Below, one piece after another: positions 8,444 to 16,155 of a stretch of DNA of 58,824 nucleotides (within the stretch, counting starts at the first letter, position 1; each line of letters opens with the position of its first letter). The translations under genes were made by a program, and so were the position numbers. The notes beneath the pieces are model-generated. The model saw only the letters and a list, made by a program, of their open reading frames with translations, made no database searches and was not told where the DNA came from. The stretch comes from Burkholderiales bacterium (lineage in GTDB: Bacteria > Pseudomonadota > Gammaproteobacteria > Burkholderiales > Burkholderiaceae_D), in contig JACOUL010000019.1 in assembly GCA_016177875.1 (NCBI GenBank), positions 1 through 58,824 on the forward strand. Reading direction: 5' to 3'.

Positions 8444-9243
8444 TGTCGGATATCCTGAATAAAATTCTTGCGGTCAAAGCCGACGAAATCGCTGCCGCCA
8501 AAAAGCAGCAAGACTTTGCCGGCTTGCGGCGCGACGTGGAGAGCAATCAAGCGTTGCGCGCCGATTTGCGCGGTTTCGAAGCAAGCCTGCGAGGCAAAAT
8601 CGCGGCCGGCCATGCCGGCGTCATTGCGGAAGTAAAAAAAGCATCGCCCTCCAAAGGCATTTTGCGCGCCGACTTTCAGCCTGCCGACATAGCGAGAAGC
8701 TATGCCCAGCATGGCGCTGCCTGTCTATCGGTACTCACCGATGAACAATTCTTCCAAGGCGCGCCGGAGTATCTTAAGCAAGCGCGTGCCGCGTGTGCGC
8801 TGCCGGTATTGCGCAAGGATTTCATGATCGATCCTTATCAGGTCTATCAGGCGCGCGCCTGGGGCGCCGATTGCATCCTGTTGATCGTGGCGGCGCTTGA
8901 CCATGGCTTGATGGCGGAACTGGAAGCATGCGCACATGAACTCGGCATGGGCGTTTTGGTGGAAGTGCATGATGCCGACGAATTGAGCGCCGCGTTGCGT
9001 TTAAAAACAGCGCTGTTGGGCATCAACAATCGCAACCTAAGGACCTTTGAGACGTCGCTGCAAACAACGATTCATCTTTTGCCGCGTATTTCTCCCGACA
9101 AGCTGGTAGTAACCGAGTCGGGCATCCTTGCTCCGGACGACGTTAAACGTATGCGTGATGCGGACGTTCATGCCTTCCTGGTGGGTGAAGCCTTCATGCG
9201 CGCGCCGGACCCGGGCGTCGAACTGGCGCGCCTGTTCAGCTAA
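8443..9243 (+). CDS. trpC: Indole-3-glycerol phosphate synthase
   Basis: Cyclises carboxyphenylamino-deoxyribulose phosphate to indole-3-glycerol phosphate. The 266-residue monofunctional TIM barrel (no fused TrpF) contains the conserved [15 protein letters not shown] segment, FQGAPEYL, the catalytic lysine in [20 protein letters not shown] and VTESGI. It is the last gene of the trp string and is coupled to trpD by a TAATG overlap. trpF, trpB and trpA must lie elsewhere, which is usual in Burkholderiales. It is convergent with the M61 peptidase gene, 3 bases apart. Confidence 0.97.
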   Translation: MSDILNKILAVKADEIAAAKKQQDFAGLRRDVESNQALRADLRGFEASLRGKIAAGHAGVIAEVKKASPSKGILRADFQPADIARSYAQHGAACLSVLTDEQFFQGAPEYLKQARAACALPVLRKDFMIDPYQVYQARAWGADCILLIVAALDHGLMAELEACAHELGMGVLVEVHDADELSAALRLKTALLGINNRNLRTFETSLQTTIHLLPRISPDKLVVTESGILAPDDVKRMRDADVHAFLVGEAFMRAPDPGVELARLFS

Positions 9244-9246
9244 GAA

Positions 9247-11037
9247 TTATTGACCGAGCCATGCGACGCGCAAGCGTGCCGCCGCTGCAGGCTTGGCTTC
9301 GGATTTCAATGACAATTGCGGCACATCATCCGTTTTCAACATCGCGTCGACACTGAATAATTCATCGCGCCGGAAGGCGTGAATAGTGATCTTGTCTCCG
9401 ATGCGATAACGTCCAAGCAACGTATCGAGATTGTTCGCCGTCACGCGTAAGCCGTCGATGGCGACCAATACATCGCCGGCAGACAATCCCGCCCGATGCG
9501 CAGGACCGCCTTCGTAGACGTTGGCTAGCTTGCAGTCGTTACCATCCTTCGTACTGCGTATGCCCAATGCCGGTTTGGCATTCCTCTGCTGATCCGGCAT
9601 GCTGACGCCGAACGGGGCCAGTAGTTTCTCAAGAGGCAAATCATCTTTGCCATGCACGAAGCGGTCCAGCGTGCGCCTCAAAGATAAGCCGGTGACTTCA
9701 TCGAAGAGTGCGTCGACGTCATGCTCAGTCACGCCGGCACCTTCTAGAGACCCATAGAAGTCTCGACCGAACCGCTGCCACAATGCACGCATGACATCGT
9801 CGAGCGACTTCTTGCCTTTAGTTTGTGCACGTATCGTCAAATCAAGCGCCAGGCCTACCAATGATCCCTTTGTGTAATAGCTCACAATCGCATTCGGCGC
9901 GTTTTCATCTTGCCGATAATATTTGATCCACGCGTCGAAGCTGGACTCGGCCACGCTTTGCTTGTTGCGCCCCACCCCTTTCAACACGGCATTGATAGTC
10001 TTGGCCACCAGCTTGAGGTACGCTGCTTCATCGATGACGCCGCTACGCACCAACATCAAGTCATCGTAATAACTGGTGAAACCTTCGAACAACCACAAGA
10101 GCGTGGTGTAGTTCTCCACTTGCAGATCATATGGCGCGAAAGCTGCGGGCTTGATGCGTTTCACATTCCATGTGTGGAAATACTCATGGCTGCAAAGCCC
10201 GAGGTAGGTACGATAGCCTTCGCTCATTTCCTTTTGCCCGATGACAGGCAAATCCGCGCGCGAACAAATCAAGGCGGTGGATGCACGATGTTCGAGGCCG
10301 CCATAACCATCGCCGACGGCAAGCGTCATGAATACGTAGCGCTTCATGGGAGCGCGCTTGGTTTTGGGCTCGAACAAAGCGATCTGCGCTTCGCATATTT
10401 TTTTCAAATCGGCGGATAAGCGCGCGAGATCGAGATTGGGTATGCAACCGGTGATGACGATATCGTGGGGTACGCCATGCGCCGTGAACGTAGTAAAGGC
10501 AAACGTACCCATCTCCACCGGATGATCGATCAACTCGTCATAATTGCTCGCGATATAAGTGCCGAAACCATAACGCTTGGCTTTGAGTTCAGGCAGCGCG
10601 GTCGCTACGCGCCACTTGCGATAGACGTCGCTCTGAGGCGGACGAATATCGACCACATGCGGCAGATTCTCATGTCCGGCCGCGCGCAAAAATACGCTGG
10701 TCCCGTTGAAAAAACCATGGGTTTGATCGAGATGCGCAGCACGCACTGACAAGTCCCAGGCATACACTTCATAGGTAAGCGTTAAACGTCCGCGACAAGG
10801 CGCTGCTTGCCATGAGTGTTTGTCGATCTTCTTAAGGGGGATTTTCTTGCCGTCGCATTCGGCATGCGCGCGCACGATATTACGCGCAAATTCGCGGATC
10901 ATATAGCTGCCGGGTATCCACGCCGGCAACATAAAAATCTGGCCGCAAGCATCAGATGCGTCAACGCTGATGCTTACTTCAAAGAGATGTGCTGCCGGAT
11001 CTCTCGGCTCGATCCGGTAATGAACCGAGTTCTTCAA
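9247..11037 (-). CDS. M61 family peptidase with PDZ domain
   Basis: Zinc metallopeptidase related to glycyl aminopeptidase. An N-terminal beta domain is followed by the catalytic domain with the zinc-binding HExxH in SHEYFHTWNVKRIKP, and a C-terminal PDZ domain with the carboxylate-binding region near ALGIR and AGLSAGDVLVAIDGLRV. No signal peptide is seen, so it is probably cytosolic. The open frame extends to an ATG at 11061, but a TTG at 11037 has a strong AGGAGA ribosome-binding site and gives an N terminus like relatives (KNSVHYRIEPRDPAAHLFEV); I prefer TTG. Physiological substrate unknown. Confidence 0.88.
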   Translation of the reverse strand: MKNSVHYRIEPRDPAAHLFEVSISVDASDACGQIFMLPAWIPGSYMIREFARNIVRAHAECDGKKIPLKKIDKHSWQAAPCRGRLTLTYEVYAWDLSVRAAHLDQTHGFFNGTSVFLRAAGHENLPHVVDIRPPQSDVYRKWRVATALPELKAKRYGFGTYIASNYDELIDHPVEMGTFAFTTFTAHGVPHDIVITGCIPNLDLARLSADLKKICEAQIALFEPKTKRAPMKRYVFMTLAVGDGYGGLEHRASTALICSRADLPVIGQKEMSEGYRTYLGLCSHEYFHTWNVKRIKPAAFAPYDLQVENYTTLLWLFEGFTSYYDDLMLVRSGVIDEAAYLKLVAKTINAVLKGVGRNKQSVAESSFDAWIKYYRQDENAPNAIVSYYTKGSLVGLALDLTIRAQTKGKKSLDDVMRALWQRFGRDFYGSLEGAGVTEHDVDALFDEVTGLSLRRTLDRFVHGKDDLPLEKLLAPFGVSMPDQQRNAKPALGIRSTKDGNDCKLANVYEGGPAHRAGLSAGDVLVAIDGLRVTANNLDTLLGRYRIGDKITIHAFRRDELFSVDAMLKTDDVPQLSLKSEAKPAAAARLRVAWLGQ

Positions 11038-11096
11038 ACTTCTCCTGCGGAGTTCGGGCATGCGCTTTTGAACGGCGACGACAGTTAGAAGAAAAC

Positions 11097-11822
11097 TTAC
11101 TTAATGGAATTCAGCTTGTTTTCAAGGGTCTTGATATCGACCGCACCGGGCACACGCGAACCATCGGCAAAGATAACCGTCGGCGTTCCAGTCACCTTCA
11201 GCTTGCGACCCAACTCGAATATTTTTTCATTCGGATTGGTCAAGCAAGTTACCGGCGCCGGCGCCGGATCTTTGTTGCTCATCATCCAGTCGTCCCATGC
11301 TTTCAAGCGATCGGGACTGCACCAAATGTTCTTCGCCTTCACCGCGGAATCTTCGGACAAGATGTTGTACATGAAGGTGTAAACCGTCACGTTATCCAAC
11401 TCTTGCAAGGTGTGGCGAAAACGCTTGCAATAGCCGCAATGCGGATCTTCGAAAACCGCCATTACGCGCTTGCCGTCGCCCTTGACCATCTTGATGGCGG
11501 AGTCCAAAGGCAGGTCGGAAAACTTCACCTTGGTGATCTCATCGACTCTCGCCTTGGTATAGTCTTCCATCGTGGTCGCATTGATCACGCGACCGACGAA
11601 CAGATATTGTGCCTTTTTATCCGTGTACAGAATCTCATTGGTATCGGTACGTACTTCAAACAAACCGGAATAAGGCGTCTTGGTCACCGACATTACTTTT
11701 GCCTTGCCGGCCAATTGAGTTTCAAGCAACTTCTTGATAGCAGATTCTTCGGTATTTTGACCATAGCTTGAAACGCAAACTAGGCTGAGCAATGCAATAG
11801 CGGCAAATTTAATACTCTTCAT
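11097..11822 (-). CDS. dsbC: Thiol:disulfide interchange protein DsbC
   Basis: Periplasmic disulfide isomerase, 241 residues. A signal peptide covers about residues 1-20, followed by the N-terminal dimerisation domain and a thioredoxin-fold catalytic domain. The active site is Cys129-Gly-Tyr-Cys132 (DPHCGYCKRF), and the cis-proline loop is TGTPT. A second cysteine pair (NIWCSPD, VTCLTN) matches the structural disulfide of DsbC. In the family it is kept reduced by DsbD. A dsbB gene lies 9.4 kb to the right; dsbA is not in the window. Confidence 0.94.
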   Translation of the reverse strand: MKSIKFAAIALLSLVCVSSYGQNTEESAIKKLLETQLAGKAKVMSVTKTPYSGLFEVRTDTNEILYTDKKAQYLFVGRVINATTMEDYTKARVDEITKVKFSDLPLDSAIKMVKGDGKRVMAVFEDPHCGYCKRFRHTLQELDNVTVYTFMYNILSEDSAVKAKNIWCSPDRLKAWDDWMMSNKDPAPAPVTCLTNPNEKIFELGRKLKVTGTPTVIFADGSRVPGAVDIKTLENKLNSIK

Positions 11823-11850
11823 GATTTTCCAGTTCGGGGTCGATTGCAGC

Positions 11851-13041
11851 TCAAGACCGATGTCCTAAGGCGTGCGAAATTAAAAGCCTTTTCAAGCCAG
11901 GCACATGATTGACGAAGTTTAACCCGAAGTTGCGAAGCGTGCGCAAGGGCTCGAACTCACTGCCGAACAGACGCTCGAGGCCATCCGTTGTCATTTGCAT
12001 CAAGAGGACGTCTTCTTTACGCGCGCGCGCATAGCGCCCGAGAACGCGCGCATCCCCGCAATCCCGATGAGCCTCTCGTTGGGTAACCGATTTTATTAAG
12101 GCAGCGACATCGGCAAAGCCGAGATTCATGCCATGCCCGGCGAGAGGATGCACAACATGGGCCGCATCGCCGACCAAGGCGATGCGCTGCGCAGTAATCG
12201 CATGCGGACGTATCAGCGACAAGGGAAACGCCTTAATCGCCTCAGGCAGCAGCGGCGTTAAGCGGCCAAGTTCGCTGGCGGAAAATTTTTCCAGGCGCTC
12301 GGTAAGCCGCGATAAAGGCTCGGTCAATAATTGATCGGCTAAGGCATCCGGTGCTGACCACACGAGCGACACCATATTGCCCGGCAAAGGCAGTAAAGCG
12401 ACGATGCCTTCGGATCCGGCAAACCATTGAAAGGCGATGCCGCGATGGGGTTTCTCGCAATGGAAATTGGTAACGACACCGCGTTGATGATAAGAGCGGT
12501 AATCCATGCCGATATCGCATTGATTACGCACCCATGAATGCGCACCATCGGCACCCACCAAAAGAGCAGCGGAGAGCGCTTCGCCGTTATCGAGATGCAC
12601 TGCCGCGCTTGCGGCATCAATGCGCAACTCGACAGCACGTGCATTGACGAACTTTACATTAGGCGCAAATTTAAGCGCGGCATCCAACGCCTGGCTGAGA
12701 TTGCTGTCTTCGACGATCCACGCAAGAGTACTAACGCGGGCACCATAAGCATCGAAGTTCAACCGAGCCGGGTGGCTTGCTCCATCGCCTTGGATTTGCA
12801 TCGCCTCAATCGGCGCCATGCGATCCGCATTCAACGCGTCCCACACCTTGATTGAAGAAAGCACTGCGCGCGCCGTATGGTTGAGCGCATAAACGCGCAC
12901 ATCCCAAATATCGAAGTCTTGCCGAACCGGACTTTGCGGAGGACGGCCAAGCAAGGTCACGGGAATGCCCGCTTGAGCTAAGCCAAGCGCCAAAGTCTTG
13001 CCGATGGCGCCGTTTCCGATAATACAGACATCACTTTGCAT
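11851..13041 (-). CDS. UbiH/UbiF-type FAD-dependent monooxygenase
   Basis: Flavoprotein hydroxylase of the UbiH/VisC/Coq6 family, which hydroxylates the aromatic ring in ubiquinone synthesis. The N-terminal Rossmann motif is IIGNGAIGKTLALGLAQAG, the DG motif is LLVGADGAHSWVRN, and the second FAD motif is LVGDAAHVVHPLAGHGMNLGFAD, the ubiquinone-biosynthesis signature. The frame opens at 13065, but the ATG at 13041 (MQSDVCIIGNG) fits relatives best. Which ring position it hydroxylates (UbiH, UbiF or UbiI) cannot be decided here. A downstream dsbC gene follows on the same strand. Confidence 0.88.
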   Translation of the reverse strand: MQSDVCIIGNGAIGKTLALGLAQAGIPVTLLGRPPQSPVRQDFDIWDVRVYALNHTARAVLSSIKVWDALNADRMAPIEAMQIQGDGASHPARLNFDAYGARVSTLAWIVEDSNLSQALDAALKFAPNVKFVNARAVELRIDAASAAVHLDNGEALSAALLVGADGAHSWVRNQCDIGMDYRSYHQRGVVTNFHCEKPHRGIAFQWFAGSEGIVALLPLPGNMVSLVWSAPDALADQLLTEPLSRLTERLEKFSASELGRLTPLLPEAIKAFPLSLIRPHAITAQRIALVGDAAHVVHPLAGHGMNLGFADVAALIKSVTQREAHRDCGDARVLGRYARARKEDVLLMQMTTDGLERLFGSEFEPLRTLRNFGLNFVNHVPGLKRLLISHALGHRS

Positions 13042-13116
13042 GCGCGTCATGCCGCTGTAAATCAATCAAATTAACCGTTTATTATAGCTTCACGTAGAGC
13101 AACTCAGCCGTCCGAC

Positions 13117-13145
13117 TTTGCAGATAGCGATAGTTTTGCTATACT
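13117..13145 (+). promoter_or_regulatory. tRNA-Phe promoter
   Basis: TATACT (13140-13145) forms a good -10 box 10 bases before the tRNA. TTTGCA (13117-13122) with a 17-base spacer, or TTGCAG one base on with 16, serves as a plausible -35. Confidence 0.55.
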
Positions 13146-13155
13146 TGCGCGCCTT

Positions 13156-13231
13156 GGCCTGGTAGCTCAGTTGGTAGAGCAGAGGATTGAAAATCCTTGT
13201 GTCGGTGGTTCGATTCCGCCCCGGGCCACCA
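13156..13231 (+). tRNA. tRNA-Phe (GAA)
   Basis: A 76-base cloverleaf with a 7-bp acceptor stem (GGCCTGG with CCGGGCC, one G-U pair), D arm AGCTCAGTTGGTAGAGC, anticodon arm with GAA in the loop ATTGAAAAT, T arm GGTTCGATTCC, and an encoded CCA end. Identity Phe follows from the anticodon. It is a single tRNA with its own promoter and a terminator 17 bases downstream. Confidence 0.97.
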
Positions 13232-13247
13232 AATTCAAAGTTCATAG

Positions 13248-13279
13248 AAGTCCGACCCCGCAAGGGCTCGGACTTTTTT
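13248..13279 (+). terminator. Rho-independent terminator after tRNA-Phe
   Basis: AAGTCCGA (13248-13255) pairs perfectly with TCGGACTT (13268-13275), with extra CCC/GGG pairing inside, followed by a run of T to 13279. Confidence 0.9.
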
Positions 13280-13780
13280 GTTGCGACTCCCCTCCCCTTT
13301 TCTTCGAACAACACGGACTGTTAAATCTTGTTGCACAAATCGGCGTTTCTTCAAAGCTGCACTATAGTGAACAGGTGCTCACATTCTCAAGGCAATCAAT
13401 GGGTGGGGCGCCGTGTCGGCAAAGACCGAGCGAAAAGAAACGATATCAGCCCTGCTGCCTTGCAGAGGCGAGATCAATAAAAAGGGCTTGCAGCATCAAA
13501 GGCCCACGGGAGAGGAAAAGCCGCATAATGACACCAAAGGAAATCGTGCTGCATCGAGTCCGGCCCAACACTATTGGCCAACACCGGTGGTTGAAAAATA
13601 GCCGGATGATGACGACTGAAGATGCACTCGTGATCGAGTGCAATCGCCAGTATGCAACATCGGCAGCGCGAAAAAATCATGCGACTTGGAAGCAGCTTGA
13701 CGCTTGCGTATGCACCGCTACCGTTACACGCTGCCCAACTCTCCCGAAAAGCTCATGCCTCCAAAGGGCATGAGCTTTTT
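13280..13780 (+). other. Hairpin-rich intergenic region, possible structured RNA
   Basis: About 500 bases between the tRNA-Phe terminator and another strong terminator contain no convincing protein frame; the longest one starts inside the tRNA. Several perfect stems are visible: an 8-bp hairpin at 13623-13642 (TGCACTCG, loop TGAT, CGAGTGCA), a 7-bp long-range pair 13662-13668 with 13729-13735, and a 6-bp stem with one bulge at 13484-13505. A -10-like TATAGT lies at 13363-13368 but without a good -35. It does not match tmRNA, 6S, RNase P or SRP RNA signatures that I know. It could equally be a decayed gene. Confidence 0.35.
13747..13780 (+). terminator. Strong Rho-independent terminator with no obvious gene upstream
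   Basis: AAAAGCTCATGCC (13747-13759) pairs with GGGCATGAGCTTTT across a TCCAAA loop and ends in five T, with six more T at 13783-13788. It would end a rightward transcript from the hairpin-rich region. The hairpin is symmetric enough to work leftward too. Confidence 0.85.
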
Positions 13781-13905
13781 ACTTTTTTACAATAGAACCG
13801 CTAGTTACGCCGGCCTGCCGAATAGTTCACATTGCCTAAGCGCAGAATGAGTATTCCGTACAACAGAAGCTTCCGAAACCCCATTTCTCCTTCCTAAAAT
13901 ATCCT

Positions 13906-13935
13906 TTGCACTTCACAGTCTCGGTAAGCTATGTT
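13906..13935 (+). promoter_or_regulatory. Possible promoter of the signalling operon
   Basis: TTGCAC (13906-13911) and TATGTT (13930-13935) are spaced by 18 bases, about 90 bases before the response-regulator start. It is the best sigma-70-like pair seen in 13785-14025, which otherwise shows no gene. Confidence 0.4.
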
Positions 13936-14025
13936 AAATCTTGTGAATCCGAAATCTGCCCCATTCCGAACGACGGTTTCCTTGGTAAATTGAATGGTAG
14001 AGGCAGGCAACTAGGGCATACAACT

Positions 14026-14718
14026 ATGAGAATCGCAGTCCTGGATGACGACCGCAGTCAAACCGATTTGGTGTGCCAAGTGCTCAAGGCCGCCGGGCAT
14101 TCTTGTTACCCGTTCGAGAACGGCAAAGATATGCTGGCCGAGCTGCGACGAGAGAGCTACGACTTGCTGATTATCGATTGGCAGCTGCCTGATATCAGCG
14201 GATCGGAAGTGCTGGAATGGGTACGCGAAAAGCTGCCGCCGAACTTGCCGGTCTTGTTCATGACCAGCCGCTCCAGCGAAGACGATATCGTGCAAGGACT
14301 GGCAGCCGGCGCGGACGATTACATGATCAAGCCGATTCGGCGAGGTGAATTATTGGCACGTGTGCAAGCCTTGCTCCGACGCGCGTATCCGCAACAAACC
14401 AGCAATGCCGATCAATTGCAATTCAACCAATATGTATTCGAACCGCGCACCGGCCGCTTGACGGCGATGGGCCAATCGGTCGACGTGACGCAAAAAGAAT
14501 TCGACTTAGCTCTTCTGTTTTTCCGCAATCTCGGGCGTCCGCTATCGCGCGCCTATATCTTAGAAGCCGTGTGGTCGCGCGATGTTGACATTCCGTCACG
14601 CACCATGGATACCCATGTCTCGCGCGTACGCAGCAAATTGCAGTTGCGACCGGAGAATGGTTTTAAGCTGGCACCGGTGTATAGTTATGGTTATCGCTTG
14701 GAACAAATAACCGAATAA
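14026..14718 (+). CDS. OmpR-family response regulator
   Basis: A 230-residue DNA-binding regulator of a two-component system. The receiver domain (1-120) has acidic residues DDD at 7-9, phospho-acceptor Asp51 in LLIIDWQLPD, and a conserved Lys in DDYMIKPIRRGELLARV. A winged-helix effector domain follows (about 130-228) with TMDTHVSRVRSKL as recognition region. A longer frame opens at 13906, but its first 40 residues do not look like a receiver and overlap the candidate promoter, so MRIAVLDDD at 14026 is chosen. The neighbouring FecR/LysM protein and CHASE2 histidine kinase probably form one operon and pathway with it. Confidence 0.92.
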   Translation: MRIAVLDDDRSQTDLVCQVLKAAGHSCYPFENGKDMLAELRRESYDLLIIDWQLPDISGSEVLEWVREKLPPNLPVLFMTSRSSEDDIVQGLAAGADDYMIKPIRRGELLARVQALLRRAYPQQTSNADQLQFNQYVFEPRTGRLTAMGQSVDVTQKEFDLALLFFRNLGRPLSRAYILEAVWSRDVDIPSRTMDTHVSRVRSKLQLRPENGFKLAPVYSYGYRLEQITE

Positions 14719-14751
14719 AGCGCTATACGTGCCATGCGCAGGGGGAAGAAC

Positions 14752-16155
14752 ATGCGCACCTTGATCACCCAACTTACTCTCCTGCTTGCCTTGACAAGCG
14801 GGGCGCCGGCGGCATGGGCGGCCTCCGGCGACGCGCCCGAAACCATCACCGTCAACAGCGGCAGCATCACGTATGTCACGCGTGCCGGCGATACGCTCTC
14901 GTCCATCGCCAAGCGTCTCACCACCAAACCAGAAAATTGGCTTGTCCTCAGCAAAGTCAACAATATCTCCGCCGATACCAGCATTCCGGTGGGCTCAGCC
15001 ATCACCATTCCGGCCAACATATTGCTAGACGATCCAAGCGAAGCAAAGGTCGTTGCGCTTTCCGGCAGTATTACCGCCAGCAATCGCGACGGTAGTGCGT
15101 CGTTGCTGGGACTGGGCACAAAAATCACGGAAGGCATGCAAATTGAAACCGGCAACAATAGCTTCCTGACGCTTTCGCTGCCAGACAAGTCCCGCATTTC
15201 TCTGCCTTCCAATAGCCGCGTCAAAATCGCCTTGCTACGCACTGCACGTTATATCCACAGTCCGCGCGCCGAGCTTGTGCTCGTGCGAGGCAAGGTCGAA
15301 TCCAAGGTGGCGCCGCTTGAACAAAACAAAGGCCGCTTCGAAGTCCATACGCCACTGGCGGTTGCAGGAGTGCGCGGCACGCATTTCCGCGTCGGCATCA
15401 ATGAAAACGGCACAGGCACCGAAGTGTTGTCGGGGCATGTCGATGTCGGTCAAGCCGGAAAGCCGGGAGCATTGGCGCTGCATCCGGGCCTAGGCAACAT
15501 CATTGACGGCAAATCGGTCGGCAAACCAGTCAACCTATTGCCGGCCCCGCAGTTGGTCGAAGCGCCTGCGCGCGTGGGTGTTGCCGCGGCACAGATGGCG
15601 CTTACGCCGGTGAACGGCGCACAAGCCTATCATGTGCAAATCGCGACCGACCAGGATGCGCAAAACATCCTGACCGAGACCCGCGCCACCGGCACGCGTC
15701 TGACGCTGGACGGCTTACCCAACGGCGACTATTACGCCCGCATCTCCGCCATCGATAAGCATGGCTTGGAAGGGCCGGCCAGCACGCACGCCTTTACGCT
15801 TGCAGCTGCATTGCAATCGCGCGTGAATGGTCCGGCTGCACCCTACGTCGAGCGCAGCGACAATCGTCAAATTTATTTGAAATGGATCGGCGCTAGCGGG
15901 CAGAAATTCACCGTGCAAGTTGCGCGCGATTCGAATTTTTCCTGGCTGATCTACAACACGAAAACCGATGTTCCGGAAGCGCGCATGCCGCGCCCTGCAT
16001 TCGGCACGTATTACGCACGCGTGCAAGCCACGAATGCCGACGGCCGTATTGGCCCTTATTCCGCCGTTCAATCCTTCATCGTCACCGATCAATGGGTGAT
16101 GAATGAAGTCACTCCGGCAGGCGCCAAACCCGTTTCCACAGGTTCCGCGCGTTGA
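14752..16155 (+). CDS. Secreted LysM-FecR domain protein
   Basis: A 467-residue exported protein. A signal peptide (1-22, ending AWA) precedes a LysM domain (about 34-85; YVTRAGDTLSSIAKRL) that should bind peptidoglycan, then a FecR domain (about 95-240; KITEGMQIETGNNSFLTLSLPD, GVRGTHFRVG), then two fibronectin-III-like repeats (about 265-440). The ATG at 14752 is preceded by AGGGGGAAGAA; an ATG at 14734 is less well placed. The stop overlaps the TTG start of the CHASE2 kinase. The FecR domain in iron systems passes a signal across the periplasm; here the likely role is an envelope sensor or scaffold for the kinase, which is inference. Confidence 0.85.
   Translation: MRTLITQLTLLLALTSGAPAAWAASGDAPETITVNSGSITYVTRAGDTLSSIAKRLTTKPENWLVLSKVNNISADTSIPVGSAITIPANILLDDPSEAKVVALSGSITASNRDGSASLLGLGTKITEGMQIETGNNSFLTLSLPDKSRISLPSNSRVKIALLRTARYIHSPRAELVLVRGKVESKVAPLEQNKGRFEVHTPLAVAGVRGTHFRVGINENGTGTEVLSGHVDVGQAGKPGALALHPGLGNIIDGKSVGKPVNLLPAPQLVEAPARVGVAAAQMALTPVNGAQAYHVQIATDQDAQNILTETRATGTRLTLDGLPNGDYYARISAIDKHGLEGPASTHAFTLAAALQSRVNGPAAPYVERSDNRQIYLKWIGASGQKFTVQVARDSNFSWLIYNTKTDVPEARMPRPAFGTYYARVQATNADGRIGPYSAVQSFIVTDQWVMNEVTPAGAKPVSTGSAR

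Noticed and set aside
10989..11771. A 260-codon plus-strand frame spanning the M61 peptidase start and dsbC
   Set aside because: It runs opposite to two well-recognised genes and shows no domain.
13329..13346. TTGTTGCACAAATCGGCG, which recalls IS5-family terminal repeats
   Set aside because: No partner repeat and no transposase remnant could be found in the following 500 bases, so the resemblance is too weak to call a mobile element.
13171..13773. A 200-codon open frame starting inside tRNA-Phe
   Set aside because: Its first residues are the tRNA read as protein, it crosses a strong terminator, has no ribosome-binding site and no domain features.
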